DNA of 48,025 nucleotides from Nitritalea halalkaliphila LW7 (GCF_000265075.1 NZ_AJYA01000026.1:7257-55281); one strand, 5' to 3'. Positions 8,472-17,704 are shown, counted from the first letter of the stretch. A program made the numbers and translations. Notes: a model not told the origin generated them from the sequence alone.

Positions 8472-9857
8472 ATGAAATTAAGTATTTCCAATCATGTACA
8501 CCTGGTGGAACAGGGAGATTTCGAGGCTACGGACCATTGGTATCCGCGGGTGTTGAACTCGAACATCCATCCACTGGTGGCCTATTTTCTCAACTTGAGT
8601 CACGAGCAGATGGCGGAGCGCTATCATCGTATCCATCCGCAGACGGATAAGGAGGCGCTGTTAGGTTTATTTCGCTATCAGCCTACGTATTTCCGCTGGG
8701 CGGGAACGGATATGATGCATGTCATCAACCATGAAGGCAATCGGAAGTTGACGCTGATAGAGACCAACTCTTGCCCTTCGGGCCAAAAGTCCATGCCGCT
8801 TTTGGATCTAAATGTGGAGCAGGGGGGCTACCGTCGGTTGATCGAAAAGACTTTCAAGCCGATGATCGATGCGCATCCGGAAACGGGTAAGCTGGCCGTG
8901 CTTTACGATAAAAACCCGATGGAAAATTTGGGTTATGCGGCTACGATAGCTGATGTGATGGGAGAGGATGTTTTGATCGCGAAATTCGATAAGGCGGATC
9001 AGGATCCTCCTGCGAAGTTTATCGACGGAAAGCTTCATATTCGTGGGGAGCAGGAGCGCTGGGAAGAGGTCCGCGCAGCCTTCCGGTATGTGACTCAGGA
9101 ACCTTGGACGCGGATTCCGGAGCAGGCGAAAACGCTGCTTCTAAACCCGATAGAGGCCTGCTTGTCCGGTGGGCGTAATAAAAAGGTGGCCAGTGAGGCC
9201 TATGATGCCTTTAATGAGACCTTTGCTTCGAAAGGATTGAGTATTTTTACGCCGCAAACTGTCCGTGATGTGCCGTATGAGGCTATAGAAGAGCATTTTC
9301 ATGCCTTAGGGGGCGCCATGGTCATCAAGGTTCCCGATTCGAACGCCGGTCAAGGGGTCTATACCGTGGTTTCGGAGGAAGAATTAGCACGCGCCCTGAA
9401 AGCTATAAATAAGGAAGATCGCTTTTTGGTGCAGCAGTTGATCCAAAGCAATTATGTTCCCGGGCAGGATACCTCTAATGCATGGTACCACGTCGGTACG
9501 ATTCCTGACTCGAAAGGCAGAAGTTTTGCTTTTGACTTGCGTTTAATGATGCATGCGACAGAAGAAGGTGTACGCCCGCTGGCCGTGTATAGCCGGCGCT
9601 CGCGTTTTCCGCTGAATCAGGCACTGCCGGAGGGCATGGACTCTTGGGAGGTGTACGGCACAAATCTCTCGGTGAAGGGTGAAGATGGCTGGACCTATGC
9701 GGATGAGCGCTTGATGCTCTTCGATATTCGTAACTTCGGCCAGCTGGGGCTAGGGGTGGATGAGTTGATTAAAGGTTTCGTACAGTCTGTAATGGCTGTG
9801 TATGCGATCGACCAGCATGCGATCCGGACCTTTGGAGAAAAGAACAGGAATCACTAA
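8472..9857 (+). CDS. ATP-grasp-like protein of unknown substrate
   Basis: Intact 461-residue soluble protein with no signal peptide. The segment GGAMVIKVPDSNAGQGVYTV, followed by RFLVQQLIQSNYVPGQDTSN, resembles the ATP-binding lysine/glycine-loop and hinge of ATP-grasp ligases, and FAFDLRLMMHAT resembles their metal-binding Asp/Arg strand. Near the N-terminus LIETNSCPSGQKSMPLLD is unusual and could be the acceptor side. I do not recognise a named family, so the reaction is not known; an amide- or peptide-forming ligase is the natural guess. A receiver-only response regulator follows after 21 bases and the TauE-like permease lies just upstream, suggesting one transcript. Confidence 0.6.
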   Translation: MKLSISNHVHLVEQGDFEATDHWYPRVLNSNIHPLVAYFLNLSHEQMAERYHRIHPQTDKEALLGLFRYQPTYFRWAGTDMMHVINHEGNRKLTLIETNSCPSGQKSMPLLDLNVEQGGYRRLIEKTFKPMIDAHPETGKLAVLYDKNPMENLGYAATIADVMGEDVLIAKFDKADQDPPAKFIDGKLHIRGEQERWEEVRAAFRYVTQEPWTRIPEQAKTLLLNPIEACLSGGRNKKVASEAYDAFNETFASKGLSIFTPQTVRDVPYEAIEEHFHALGGAMVIKVPDSNAGQGVYTVVSEEELARALKAINKEDRFLVQQLIQSNYVPGQDTSNAWYHVGTIPDSKGRSFAFDLRLMMHATEEGVRPLAVYSRRSRFPLNQALPEGMDSWEVYGTNLSVKGEDGWTYADERLMLFDIRNFGQLGLGVDELIKGFVQSVMAVYAIDQHAIRTFGEKNRNH

Positions 9858-9878
9858 ATTAACCAAAAAAGGAATCAG

Positions 9879-10235
9879 ATGAGTGCGAAGATATTAATTG
9901 TTGAAGATGATGTGGTGTTTTGCAAGATGCTGACACGTTTTTTGTCCAAGCAGGGCTATGAGGTGCGCGATGCGCAAAACGGAAAAGACGCGAAGGAGTT
10001 GATTGCTTTAAACACCTTTGACTTGGCCATATTGGATTATCGGCTGCCCGATATGAATGGAATCGAGATTTTACAGCACATGCGTGCCGAGAAGGCCGAG
10101 GCCAAAGTCATCTTGATCACCCGTTATGGGGATGATGAGATCGCCGCGAAAGCGATCGAGGAGGGTGCCGCGGCCTTTGTTTCGAAGCCGATCAATCCGA
10201 AGGAGCTCACAGAGGTTATTCATCAGGTGCTGTAA
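9879..10235 (+). CDS. Single-domain response regulator (CheY-like)
   Basis: 118-residue stand-alone receiver domain. The acidic pocket is E9-D10-D11, the phospho-acceptor is D53 in LAILDYRLPDMNG, the switch Thr is T81 in LITRYGDD, and the conserved Lys is K103 in FVSKPINP. There is no output domain, so it must signal through protein contacts or a phosphorelay. No histidine kinase lies in this window. It is 21 bases after the ATP-grasp-like gene, so it may act in the same process. The terminator hairpin overlaps its stop codon. Confidence 0.9.
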   Translation: MSAKILIVEDDVVFCKMLTRFLSKQGYEVRDAQNGKDAKELIALNTFDLAILDYRLPDMNGIEILQHMRAEKAEAKVILITRYGDDEIAAKAIEEGAAAFVSKPINPKELTEVIHQVL

Positions 10236-10247
10236 GGCACCTTTTTT
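10225..10247 (+). terminator. Intrinsic terminator after the receiver gene
   Basis: AGGTGC (10225-10230) pairs with GCACCT (10237-10242) and is followed by a T run to 10247. The stem includes the last codons and stop of the receiver gene. Confidence 0.75.
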
Positions 10248-10510
10248 AGTGGAAAATTTCTTAAATGGCCCCCCTGTGACAAAAGGTGTTTTTCGCGAAA
10301 TGAAAAAAAATCTGCTGTCAATGAATCATAAGTATTTTGTTACCGATTAGCCTGCGAAGGGCTGCGTACCTTTAAAGCATCAGAACAGAGAAAAGGATTG
10401 GCATTTCTTCTGAACTGATGGCGGAAAGTCGGATTTTTTATACTTTATTTTTTTGTGGCCCATGCTTCGGTATGATACGCATTTTTTAGGAACCCGACAC
10501 GGCTGGAAGC
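10248..10510. other. Intergenic stretch without a recognisable gene
   Basis: The whole gap between the receiver gene and the convergent CocE-type hydrolase runs from 10236 to 10619. Apart from the two terminator hairpins at its edges and a short inverted repeat TTTGGGC/GCCCAAA at 10570-10586, I see no open frame with coding character and no RNA gene. Confidence 0.5.
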
Positions 10511-10546
10511 AAAAAAGTGCCCCCTATACCATGCGGTTTAGGGGGC
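10511..10546 (-). terminator. Intrinsic terminator for the CocE-type hydrolase gene
   Basis: GCCCCCTA (10519-10526) and TAGGGGGC (10539-10546) form an 8-bp GC-rich stem, extended inside by ACC/GGT. On the minus strand it is followed by CAC and a T run (A run 10511-10516), placing it correctly downstream of the hydrolase gene that ends at 10620. Confidence 0.75.
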
Positions 10547-10619
10547 CTTTCCATTTTGTGCCCCTGGACTTTGGGCCTAGCCCAAAAGGGAAAAAACTGC
10601 AGTCATTCTGGGCCTCAGT

Positions 10620-12488
10620 TTAGGGCTGCATGCGACGGGTTTTAATCCGCGTGCCTTCATGGTACACGCTATGGAGCGCTGGGATGAAATCGCTATCCTC
10701 CGCTTGGAAAATGTTCTCCACATAACGCTGCGGGTTGCGGTCGATCAGCGGGAACCACGTGCTCTGAATCTGGATCTGGATTTTATGTCCTTTTTTAAAG
10801 GTGTGGAAAACGTCCTGAAGCAGGAGCGGCACCTCGGTGGGAACATTCGCCTCGAAAGGTTTCGGGCTACTGAAGTCTTCGCGGTAGCGTCCTCGAATCA
10901 CTTCGGAGCGCACCATCATGTGGTAGTTGCTCAGATGCACTCCTGCCTGTACATGGGGATGATCGGGGGTGTCCGCAGGGAAGACATCTACCAGTTTCAC
11001 GATCCAGTCGGCATCTCCTGCATCGGTGCTTACAAGCAGTTCGGCCAGCACCTCGCCGACTAGGGTAATGTCCTCCTCCAGTACTTCGGTTTCGAAGACG
11101 AGCACGTCTGGCCGCCTGGCGGCAAAGCGCTGGTCATCGGCCATGTACTTCCTCGGGGTGAAATTAAATTTAATGTCCTGGCTGTAGGGAACGGGCTTGG
11201 AAGGATCCGAGATGAAGCTGCTTTTTGTGCCTTTGCCGCAGGCGAAGTGCTCAGCCGCCCATTCGCATGGGTGTAAAAGCTGATTTCAGCACTATTTTTC
11301 GGCGGCCACTGCTCGAAGGAGGCCCAGCCATGCTTGCCGGTATCGAAAACGTAGGCCTCGGGGAGACCGGTTTTGCCATCGCCCTCTTCTTTCAGGAAGT
11401 GGCGGAAAAAGGTGGCCTCGATCTCGCGCTGGTAGTTCGTGCTCAGGCTGTCGCCAAAGTAAATGTTCGCCACCTGCTGTCTGCCGCGCTCGCGTGCCCA
11501 GTCTCCATGCGACCAAGGGCCCATGACCAGGGTATTATAGGTGTCGGGGTTATGTTTTTCGATGGTTTTGTAAATCGTCAGCGGCCCGTAGAGGTCTTCG
11601 GCATCGAACCAGCCGCCCACAGTCATCACCGCAGGGCGGATATTTTCTTTCAGGTGTGGGATGATGCTGCGTTCCTGCCAGAAACTGTTGTAGTCGGGAT
11701 TTTCCTTCAGCTGTGTCCAGAAGAAATTATCGGGGCCATAGTACTGGTCTGCATTTTTCAGTGAGCCCATGTCCATAAAAAACTGGTAGGCATCCCTCGT
11801 GCCAGTATCGACCATTTTATACCAGGCTTATCGGTAGGGCCCTCATGCTGGTAGCCAAACACTGCGGTGGCCACCCAGTAGCTCAGGAAGTAGGCGCCAT
11901 TATGGTGGAAGTCATCGAAATAGAAGTCTCCGATGGGTGCCTGTGGGGAGACAGCCTTCAGGGCGGGGTGGGCATAGGGTAGGGAGGCAGCCGAGTAGAA
12001 GCCCGGGTAAGAGATGCCCCACTGCCCGAAGCGTCCATTGCTCTCTTCGCCGAGAGCCTCAAGTAAAAACTCGATGGTATCATAGGTATCCGTACTTTCA
12101 TCGATGACTTCATTTGAACTCCGGTCAGGTCGTGTAGGCCGCATGTTGTCATAGGTACCTTCCGACATCCAGCGTCCCCGCACATCTTGGTAGGCAAAAA
12201 TATAGCCTTCCTTCATCATGGTTTCGGAGGGGCCGAGGCTGGTTTTCATGGCCTCACCGTAGGGGCCAGCGCTGTAAGGGGTGCGCTGCATGACCACGGG
12301 ATAGCGCGGCTTTTGTCCTTCGGGACATAGACCTCAGTGTGGAGGTGCACCCCGTCCCGCATGGGGATTTTAAAGGTTTTTTTGGTATAGTGGGTGCTGA
12401 CGTAATTTTTTTCCGCTGTGTTTTGCTGCGCAAAGCCCACTGCTAGGCTTAAGAACAGAACCAGCGTCAAGAGATAGCGTGGCTTCAT
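10620..12488 (-). CDS. Secreted CocE/NonD-family (S15-like) hydrolase, three frame breaks
   Basis: Exported alpha/beta-hydrolase of the CocE/X-Pro dipeptidyl-peptidase class, which cleaves esters or acyl bonds. An N-terminal signal peptide (LLTLVLFLSLAVGFAQ) is followed by MRDGVHLHTEVYVPKD. The nucleophile Ser lies in WGISYPGFYSA, the catalytic Asp in GGWFDAEDLYG, and the His in MGPWSHGDW. A C-terminal jelly-roll domain (about 11240-10620) has FKKGHKIQIQIQSTWFPL. The reading frame shifts near 12300, near 11815-11825 and near 11240. Joining gives about 620 residues, which is the family norm. Three breaks in a gene with all catalytic residues kept fit sequence error better than decay. Confidence 0.82.
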
Positions 12489-12717
12489 ATCGTTGTTTTT
12501 TTCTAAAAATACACCATTTCTCTCTGGGGCGCATGCTTTTTTCCATAAAAGTGACGCTTAAAGGGCTTAGTGGCCGTTTTGTTTACGACAGGGAGAGGGA
12601 AAATACAGATAAAATTCGGGAAAAAAGGTTGGGAATGCTTGAAAATAAGGTCTTTAAGATTTGTTATTCCCAAAAATTTTTCTTAAATTCCATTTCACAA
12701 TCTAAATAATATGTCTT

Positions 12718-13179
12718 ATGGTCAAGAGCTTTCAAGGAGTACGTGTGGTAGAAACCAAAAAAAATGAGGCGGCCCTCACGGTGGGCGCCTGTATGAGTAC
12801 GAAGTTGATTACTTTTCGGCCGGAGGACCCGGTATTAAAGGTCGTGGAGGTCTTCGCCCAAAAGAAAATTTCAGGTGCTCCGGTCGTGGATGATGCGGGG
12901 AAATTAATCGGCATGATATCCGAAGGGGATTGCTTGCAGGAAGTGATTCGGGGCAAGTATTCGAACACGCCTCAGTACCCAAGTACGGTAGAAAACTACA
13001 TGACGCGTGAAGTGCGCACGCTTCAGCAGGACATGTCGCTTTTCGAGGCTGCTCAGGCTTTTCGTGTGGAGAAAGTGCGCCGCTTCCCTGTGCTCAGTGC
13101 CTCTGGGCAATTAGTAGGTCAGATCAGTATCAGTGACGTGATTCGGGTGTTTGCCCGCCTGCAGGCTACCACTTGGTAA
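12718..13179 (+). CDS. CBS-domain pair protein
   Basis: Intact 153-residue protein made mainly of two CBS domains (about residues 20-80 and 90-150), which bind adenosine nucleotides. Typical features are MSTKLITFRPEDPVLKVVEV, then SGAPVVDDAGKLIGMISEGD, and in the second repeat MTREVRTLQQDMSLFEAA with RRFPVLSASGQLVGQISISD. There is no output domain, signal peptide or membrane segment. It is a stand-alone sensor of cellular energy state whose partner is not shown. It is convergent with the DUF389 gene. Confidence 0.9.
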   Translation: MVKSFQGVRVVETKKNEAALTVGACMSTKLITFRPEDPVLKVVEVFAQKKISGAPVVDDAGKLIGMISEGDCLQEVIRGKYSNTPQYPSTVENYMTREVRTLQQDMSLFEAAQAFRVEKVRRFPVLSASGQLVGQISISDVIRVFARLQATTW

Positions 13180-13184
13180 GTACG

Positions 13185-13214
13185 CCCACTTGCCCTGCGC
13201 ATGAGGCAGGTGGG
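13185..13214. terminator. Stem-loop between convergent CBS and DUF389 genes
   Basis: CCCACTTGCC (13185-13194) pairs with GGCAGGTGGG (13205-13214), a 10-bp stem with one G-T pair. It has no T-tract, but its place between two convergent stop codons suggests a shared transcription end. Confidence 0.45.
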
Positions 13215-13241
13215 GAGCAGGCTTACACCGCTTCTGCTCCA

Positions 13242-14615
13242 TCACTGGACGATCAGCGCCACAGTGTCTGCCTGCGTGCGCACCTTCAGCCATTCCTGGA
13301 AGCGCGCTAGCTCTGCTGGGCTGGGGCGCTTCTGGAAACCTGCATAGGCCATAAGTAAAGTATCTACCTTGCCTTCCGCATTCGCCAGCAAGACCTGGTT
13401 GAGGGTGAAGCGCTGTAGGTCTTTATGGTGCACGCGGGCCTCGCGCAAGTAGAGGGGGGCCTGTCCAGCTGTAGCCACATACCCTTCCAGCTCTCTTTCC
13501 AAGAGGGCTATTTTTTTGTCCTTATCTTCGAGGGTGGCCATGTTGCGATCATAAAGATCTTTTAAAATATCTGAGCGCAGCACGTTCATATCGGCAGCCG
13601 CATCTCCACTTTGTTTGATACTTACAAAGGTATTTTTTAATCCGAAGGCTTCCGTTTTCTTTTTAATGGCGGTAAGTTGGTCCTCACTCAATTTATCTCC
13701 AATCAGCACTACTTCGATATGGCTGCTGTCTGCCGCATAATACAGCTTCGTGTTGATCACCTGTGTGCGTTCGAAATCGAATTCAGTAGCGATAAAGGTG
13801 CTTGCTCCCTTTTCCCAGAACGTTCGGGTGACGATGTTGTACGCGAGATAAACACTGGGGATGATGGTGGCTAGCGCAAAGAAGGTGATATACTGCCGAA
13901 CCTGCTTTTCTCTCCTCGGGTCTAAAAACTCCTTTTTAGGGAAGTGCATAAAGCGCACGATGAGGTAGGTAGAAATGCTGATGAAAACAGAGTTAATGAA
14001 AAACAAGTAAAACGCTCCGAAAAAGTAGTACATGTTGCCCGTGGCCAATCCGAAACCAGCCGTACAGAGTGGCGGCATAAGGGCGGTGGCGATGGCCACG
14101 CCGGGAATGGCATTACTTTTTTCTTTTCGAGACCCTGCCACGATTCCCGCTAGTCCTCCGAAGAAGGCGATGAGCACATCCCAGATGGTGGGCTCCGTTC
14201 TTGCCAGTAGCTCAGACTGCGCATCATCGAGCGGGGTAAAGCTGAAATAAAGGGTAGAGGTCAGGATACTAATGAGTACAGCGATGCTCAAGTTTTTAAA
14301 AGACTTTTTTACAAGCTCGAAATCATTTATACCCGCCGCCAGTCCGATCCCCATAATCGGCCCCATGAGAGGGGAAATTAACATGGCCCCGATGATGACT
14401 GCGGTGGAGTTCACATTTAATCCTACAGAAGCCACCAAGATGGCAAATATCAGGATCCAAAGGTTGGCGCCTCGGAACTCCACATTCTTCCGGATATAGT
14501 CGATGGTTTCGGCCTCTTCTTCTTTGCCTTCATGCAAGTCGAAGCGCTCACGAATGAAGAACCAAATGTCTTGAAGCTTGTCTGTCCAACGGGCCTTAGT
14601 GGGGGACTTCTGCAT
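13242..14615 (-). CDS. DUF389 family membrane protein
   Basis: Intact 457-residue inner-membrane protein. The core carries the DUF389 signature in VASVGLNVNSTAVIIGAMLI, then SPLMGPIMGIGLA, and continues through further helices (FFGGLAGIVAGSRKEKSNAI and PGVAIATALMPPLCTAGFGL). About residues 270-457 form a soluble C-terminal region with a coiled-coil-like stretch (DRNMATLEDKDKKIALLERE) that is longer than in minimal family members. The molecular role of DUF389 proteins is not established. The start at 14615 gives MQKSPTKARWTDKLQDIW. The divergent upstream region is shared with the Mla operon and its operator-like array. Confidence 0.85.
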   Translation of the reverse strand: MQKSPTKARWTDKLQDIWFFIRERFDLHEGKEEEAETIDYIRKNVEFRGANLWILIFAILVASVGLNVNSTAVIIGAMLISPLMGPIMGIGLAAGINDFELVKKSFKNLSIAVLISILTSTLYFSFTPLDDAQSELLARTEPTIWDVLIAFFGGLAGIVAGSRKEKSNAIPGVAIATALMPPLCTAGFGLATGNMYYFFGAFYLFFINSVFISISTYLIVRFMHFPKKEFLDPRREKQVRQYITFFALATIIPSVYLAYNIVTRTFWEKGASTFIATEFDFERTQVINTKLYYAADSSHIEVVLIGDKLSEDQLTAIKKKTEAFGLKNTFVSIKQSGDAAADMNVLRSDILKDLYDRNMATLEDKDKKIALLERELEGYVATAGQAPLYLREARVHHKDLQRFTLNQVLLANAEGKVDTLLMAYAGFQKRPSPAELARFQEWLKVRTQADTVALIVQ

Positions 14616-14871
14616 ATGCTGTAACTCTTATATAGGATCCGAAAATACACTTTTTTTTCGAATCCCTAATCCGGAAAGGAGAGGGGAGAAACAGGATTGG
14701 AGGAGACTCTGCCAGAAAATCTGCGCGTGAAAATGCATGACGGGGTTTTTTTCAGGGGTTCAGAAGCAAAAAAACGACCTCAGCCTAACTACTTTATAGC
14801 TCGCGTGAAGCCCCTATGTATGGAATGAAGCCTATTTATCTAAGTAATTGATAAAAAGCACTATAAATAAT

Positions 14872-14923
14872 ATTTAGACACGACTAAATTAGCCTTCCCT
14901 AAAATAATTAGGTTGTCCTAAAT
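14872..14923. promoter_or_regulatory. Three tandem palindromic operator-like sites (wTTAG-N6-CTAAw)
   Basis: Three 18-base sites share the layout of inverted arms around a six-base centre: ATTTAG-ACACGA-CTAAAT (14872-14889), AATTAG-CCTTCC-CTAAAA (14887-14904) and AATTAG-GTTGTC-CTAAAT (14906-14923). The first two overlap by three bases. The half-site pattern TTAGG...CCTAA resembles boxes of the DtxR family of metal-dependent repressors (consensus TTAGGTTAGCCTAA). The DtxR link is by consensus only; no regulator or metal-transport gene is present nearby. Confidence 0.5.
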
Positions 14924-14966
14924 CAAAAAAATAGCGCTTTCCGATCCGAAAGGCGTTTGAAAAAGT

Positions 14967-14974
14967 TAACTTTG
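14967..14974 (+). promoter_or_regulatory. Candidate -7 element upstream of mlaE
   Basis: TAACTTTG matches the Bacteroidota TAnnTTTG -7 consensus and sits 43 bases after the last palindrome. A clear TTG -33 element is not visible at the usual spacing, and it would imply a leader of about 150 bases before mlaE. Confidence 0.35.
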
Positions 14975-15131
14975 TGCAAAGGGTGGAAAAGAATTCGCCA
15001 CATTCGTGTCAGCAGCACATGCTTTGGAATGTTATTTGTTAGTTTAGCTGCATATTTCGGTGACAACTATTCAGTAGCAGCCCCTTCGTGTGGGTGCTCC
15101 GCTACACGTTTTTACAAGCTTTAGAGAATAA

Positions 15132-15935
15132 ATGACTATGGGGCAGATGCCAGCTACTAAGGGGCCTGTAATCAGTAAAAAGATTGACCGTTTTTTTATT
15201 GGTTTAGCAAGCGCCTTTTTATTTGTGAAGCGATTTTTTCAGGAGGTATGGAAGCCGCCGTACGAGTTTAAGGAGATCGCTCGCCAGTGTTATGAAATCG
15301 GATACCGCAGTTTACCGCTTATCTCCCTAACAGGATTTATCGTGGGTGTCGTATTTACCAACCAGTCTCGTCCCTCTCTTTCTGAATTTGGAGCTACTTC
15401 CTGGTTGCCGGCACTTATATCGATCGCGATTATTCGTGCCATGGGGCCCCTTGTGACTGCCCTTATCGCTGCGGGTAAGGTAGGGTCAAGTATCGGCGCA
15501 GAAATAGGCTCCATGAAGGTAACGGAGCAGATCGATGCGATGGAGGTATCCGCCATCAACCCGTTCAAGTATCTGGTGGTCACACGAACCCTTGCCGCTA
15601 CCTTTATGATTCCGGTTTTGGTGATGTACACGGACTTTGTGGCGCTCATGGGTGCCTTTTTAAATGTAAATGCGAATGAAATGGTCTCCTTATCCACTTT
15701 CTTCGTACAGGTATTTGAGGCCGTTTCCTTTTTGGATATCTTTTCCTCTATTTTAAAATCTTTGGTCTTTGGCTTTACGATCGGGATTGTGGGCTGCTAT
15801 AAGGGCTACAACTCTTCGAAAGGAACAGAAGGGGTAGGGAAAGCGGCGAATGCGGCGGTAGTAATGGCCATGTTCCTCATCTTTATCGAGGAGCTGTTGG
15901 CGCTACAAATTGTAAACGCCATACGTGCACTATAA
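15132..15935 (+). CDS. mlaE: MlaE-type lipid ABC transporter permease
   Basis: 267-residue inner-membrane permease of the MCE/Mla phospholipid transport system that helps keep outer-membrane lipid asymmetry. Family features include LISLTGFIVGVVFTNQSRPS near the first helix, IIRAMGPLVTALIAAGKVGS and IGAEIGSMKVTEQIDAMEVS (the conserved EIG-MKV-EQIDA motif), and YLVVTRTLAATFMIPVLVMY. About five to six hydrophobic helices are visible. The start may be ATG 15132 or ATG 15138. The ATPase gene begins one base after its stop, and the MCE protein overlaps the ATPase by one base, so the three form one operon. Confidence 0.92.
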   Translation: MTMGQMPATKGPVISKKIDRFFIGLASAFLFVKRFFQEVWKPPYEFKEIARQCYEIGYRSLPLISLTGFIVGVVFTNQSRPSLSEFGATSWLPALISIAIIRAMGPLVTALIAAGKVGSSIGAEIGSMKVTEQIDAMEVSAINPFKYLVVTRTLAATFMIPVLVMYTDFVALMGAFLNVNANEMVSLSTFFVQVFEAVSFLDIFSSILKSLVFGFTIGIVGCYKGYNSSKGTEGVGKAANAAVVMAMFLIFIEELLALQIVNAIRAL

Positions 15936-15936
15936 T

Positions 15937-16683
15937 ATGGAGAAGGTTGTTGAAATTCGTGACTTATTCAAATCTTTCGGAGACAACCATGTTCTCCGTG
16001 GAGTGGATTTGGATTTGTATAAAGGAGAAAACCTGGTCGTTTTAGGAAAATCAGGTACCGGAAAATCGGTTTTGATTAAAATCATGGTAGGCTTATTACC
16101 GATCGACTCTGGCGATATCACCATCTTCGGCCAGTCCATCAAAGGACTCAAGCTCGGTGCCCTAAACAAGTTACGTTTACGCATTGGCTTTGCCTTCCAG
16201 CATTCGGCGCTTTACGATAGTATGACGGTGCGTGAAAACATGGAGTTTCCACTTACCCGTAACGTAAAAGGGCTCACCCGTAAAGAAATTGATTACCGAA
16301 TAGATCGCCTGCTGAATTCGGTAGGCCTTCCACAAACGGCTAATCAGATGCCATCGGAATTGTCCGGTGGTCAAAAAAAGCGTATCGGAGTCGCGCGGAC
16401 GTTGGTTTTGGAACCAGAAATCATGCTGTATGACGAGCCTACCGCTGGTCTGGATCCGATTACTTGTATGGAAATCAATCATCTCATCAACCAGGTGCGT
16501 GAGGAGTTTAATACTTCTTCCATCGTCATTACGCATGACCTTACTTGCGCGAAAGTAACAGGAGACCGGATGGCTGTCCTATTGGATGGCCAATTCGGTG
16601 CAGTGGGTACCTTCGATGAGGTATTTCATGCCGAGGCTGACCCTCGCATAAAGTCTTTCTATGATTATAACTTCATTCAATAA
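15937..16683 (+). CDS. mlaF: MlaF-type ABC transporter ATPase
   Basis: 248-residue cytoplasmic ATPase that powers the Mla lipid transporter. Walker A is GKSGTGKS (37-44), the ABC signature is LSGGQKKRIG (from about 142), Walker B is IMLYDEPTAGLDP (from about 162) and the switch His is in IVITHDLT (about 199). I chose ATG 15937 (MEKVVEIRDLFKSFGD) over the upstream GTG at 15925, because the latter would overlap mlaE and add residues atypical for the family. The stop overlaps the mlaD start (TAATG). Confidence 0.94.
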   Translation: MEKVVEIRDLFKSFGDNHVLRGVDLDLYKGENLVVLGKSGTGKSVLIKIMVGLLPIDSGDITIFGQSIKGLKLGALNKLRLRIGFAFQHSALYDSMTVRENMEFPLTRNVKGLTRKEIDYRIDRLLNSVGLPQTANQMPSELSGGQKKRIGVARTLVLEPEIMLYDEPTAGLDPITCMEINHLINQVREEFNTSSIVITHDLTCAKVTGDRMAVLLDGQFGAVGTFDEVFHAEADPRIKSFYDYNFIQ

Positions 16684-17663
16684 TGAGAAACGATAATAAA
16701 AAGAATGTCATAGTAGGTATTTTCGTTTTTATCGGAATTGCCATCCTCGTCGCCGGTGTACTGACGCTTGGCGGCCAGCAAAAGAAGTTTGTAAAAAGTA
16801 TCCGCTTAAAAGCAGTCTTTGACGATGTAGCGGGGCTTCAGCCAGGGAATAATGTCTGGTTCTCTGGAGTTAAAATCGGGAATGTACGGCGTATCAACTT
16901 CTACGGCGATTCTCAGGTAGAAATCGAGATGAACATCGAGTCGAAGACGAAAGAGTTTATCCGCAAGGATTCGAAGGCTACGATTAGTTCTGATGGACTT
17001 ATTGGAAATAAAATCATTGTACTCTATGGCGGGACTTCTGCGGCAGGTGTGATCGAGGATGGTGATCGCCTGATGACTGAAATGCCGCTCGATACAGAGC
17101 AGATGATGGTTACTCTTCAGGAAAATAATCAAAACTTGGTGTCCATCACGAATGACCTTAAAACACTAACTGGAAAAATAGCGGCAGGTGAAGGGATCAT
17201 CGGATCCACCCTTATGGATACGACAATCGCTGAAAGCTTTAAAACGATGCTCTTGAATTTTGAATCAAGTTCAAGAACTGCCAATCAAATGCTTGTAGAG
17301 CTTAATCGTTTCTCGAAAGAACTCAATAAAGAAGGCAATCTGATCCATGACCTTACCACTGACGATGCCTTGTATGTAGGATTAAAAGAAACTATGGCTT
17401 CTTTTCAGTCGACCGCTGGTCAATTAGAGCGCATGACCGAAAGTTTAAACGCGATCACAGAAAAATTGCAACAATCGGATAACACAGCTGGTCTTTTACT
17501 CAACGATGAAGAGACCGCCGCTACGATGAAAAGTTTAGTGAATAAGCTTGATGAGTCCGCCACTTCCCTAAATGCAGGTCTAGATGCTCTGGAGTACACT
17601 TGGCCATTTAGAAGGGGATTCAAGCGAAAAGCCAAAGCGGAAGAAGCTGCTTCTCCTAAGTAG
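16683..17663 (+). CDS. mlaD: MlaD-type MCE-domain protein
   Basis: 326-residue substrate-binding component with one N-terminal membrane anchor (VIVGIFVFIGIAILVAGVLT), leaving the rest in the periplasm. The MCE domain covers about residues 38-120: RLKAVFDDVAGLQPGNNVWF, then SGVKIGNVRRI, and further on ISSDGLIGNKIIVLYGG. A long helical C-terminal region (about 140-300) with many Gln, Asn, Leu and Ser residues could form the bundle seen in extended MCE proteins. No MlaB or MlaC gene follows, which is common outside Proteobacteria. The gene symbol is by homology class. Confidence 0.88.
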   Translation: MRNDNKKNVIVGIFVFIGIAILVAGVLTLGGQQKKFVKSIRLKAVFDDVAGLQPGNNVWFSGVKIGNVRRINFYGDSQVEIEMNIESKTKEFIRKDSKATISSDGLIGNKIIVLYGGTSAAGVIEDGDRLMTEMPLDTEQMMVTLQENNQNLVSITNDLKTLTGKIAAGEGIIGSTLMDTTIAESFKTMLLNFESSSRTANQMLVELNRFSKELNKEGNLIHDLTTDDALYVGLKETMASFQSTAGQLERMTESLNAITEKLQQSDNTAGLLLNDEETAATMKSLVNKLDESATSLNAGLDALEYTWPFRRGFKRKAKAEEAASPK

Positions 17664-17704
17664 TTGGCTGGACGCAAAGCAATTCTTTTATCAGTGTTAT
17701 AAAA

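Larger units (their letters stand above)
14616..15131. other. Long divergent intergenic region, DUF389 to mlaE
   Basis: The 516-base gap has no convincing reading frame. It holds three tandem palindromes at 14872-14923, a TAnnTTTG-like element at 14967 and, at about 15076-15106, an imperfect stem-loop with GTAGC/GCTAC at its base. The distance from the palindromes to mlaE is about 210 bases. Confidence 0.5.

Noticed and set aside
10659..11764. Plus-strand frames opposite the CocE-type hydrolase (10659-11063, 11225-11764)
   Set aside because: They are antisense shadows; the minus strand carries the catalytic motifs once the frame breaks are joined.
12479..12709. 76-codon plus-strand frame between the CocE hydrolase and CBS genes
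   Set aside because: It overlaps the hydrolase start and the divergent promoter region, and its composition does not look coding.
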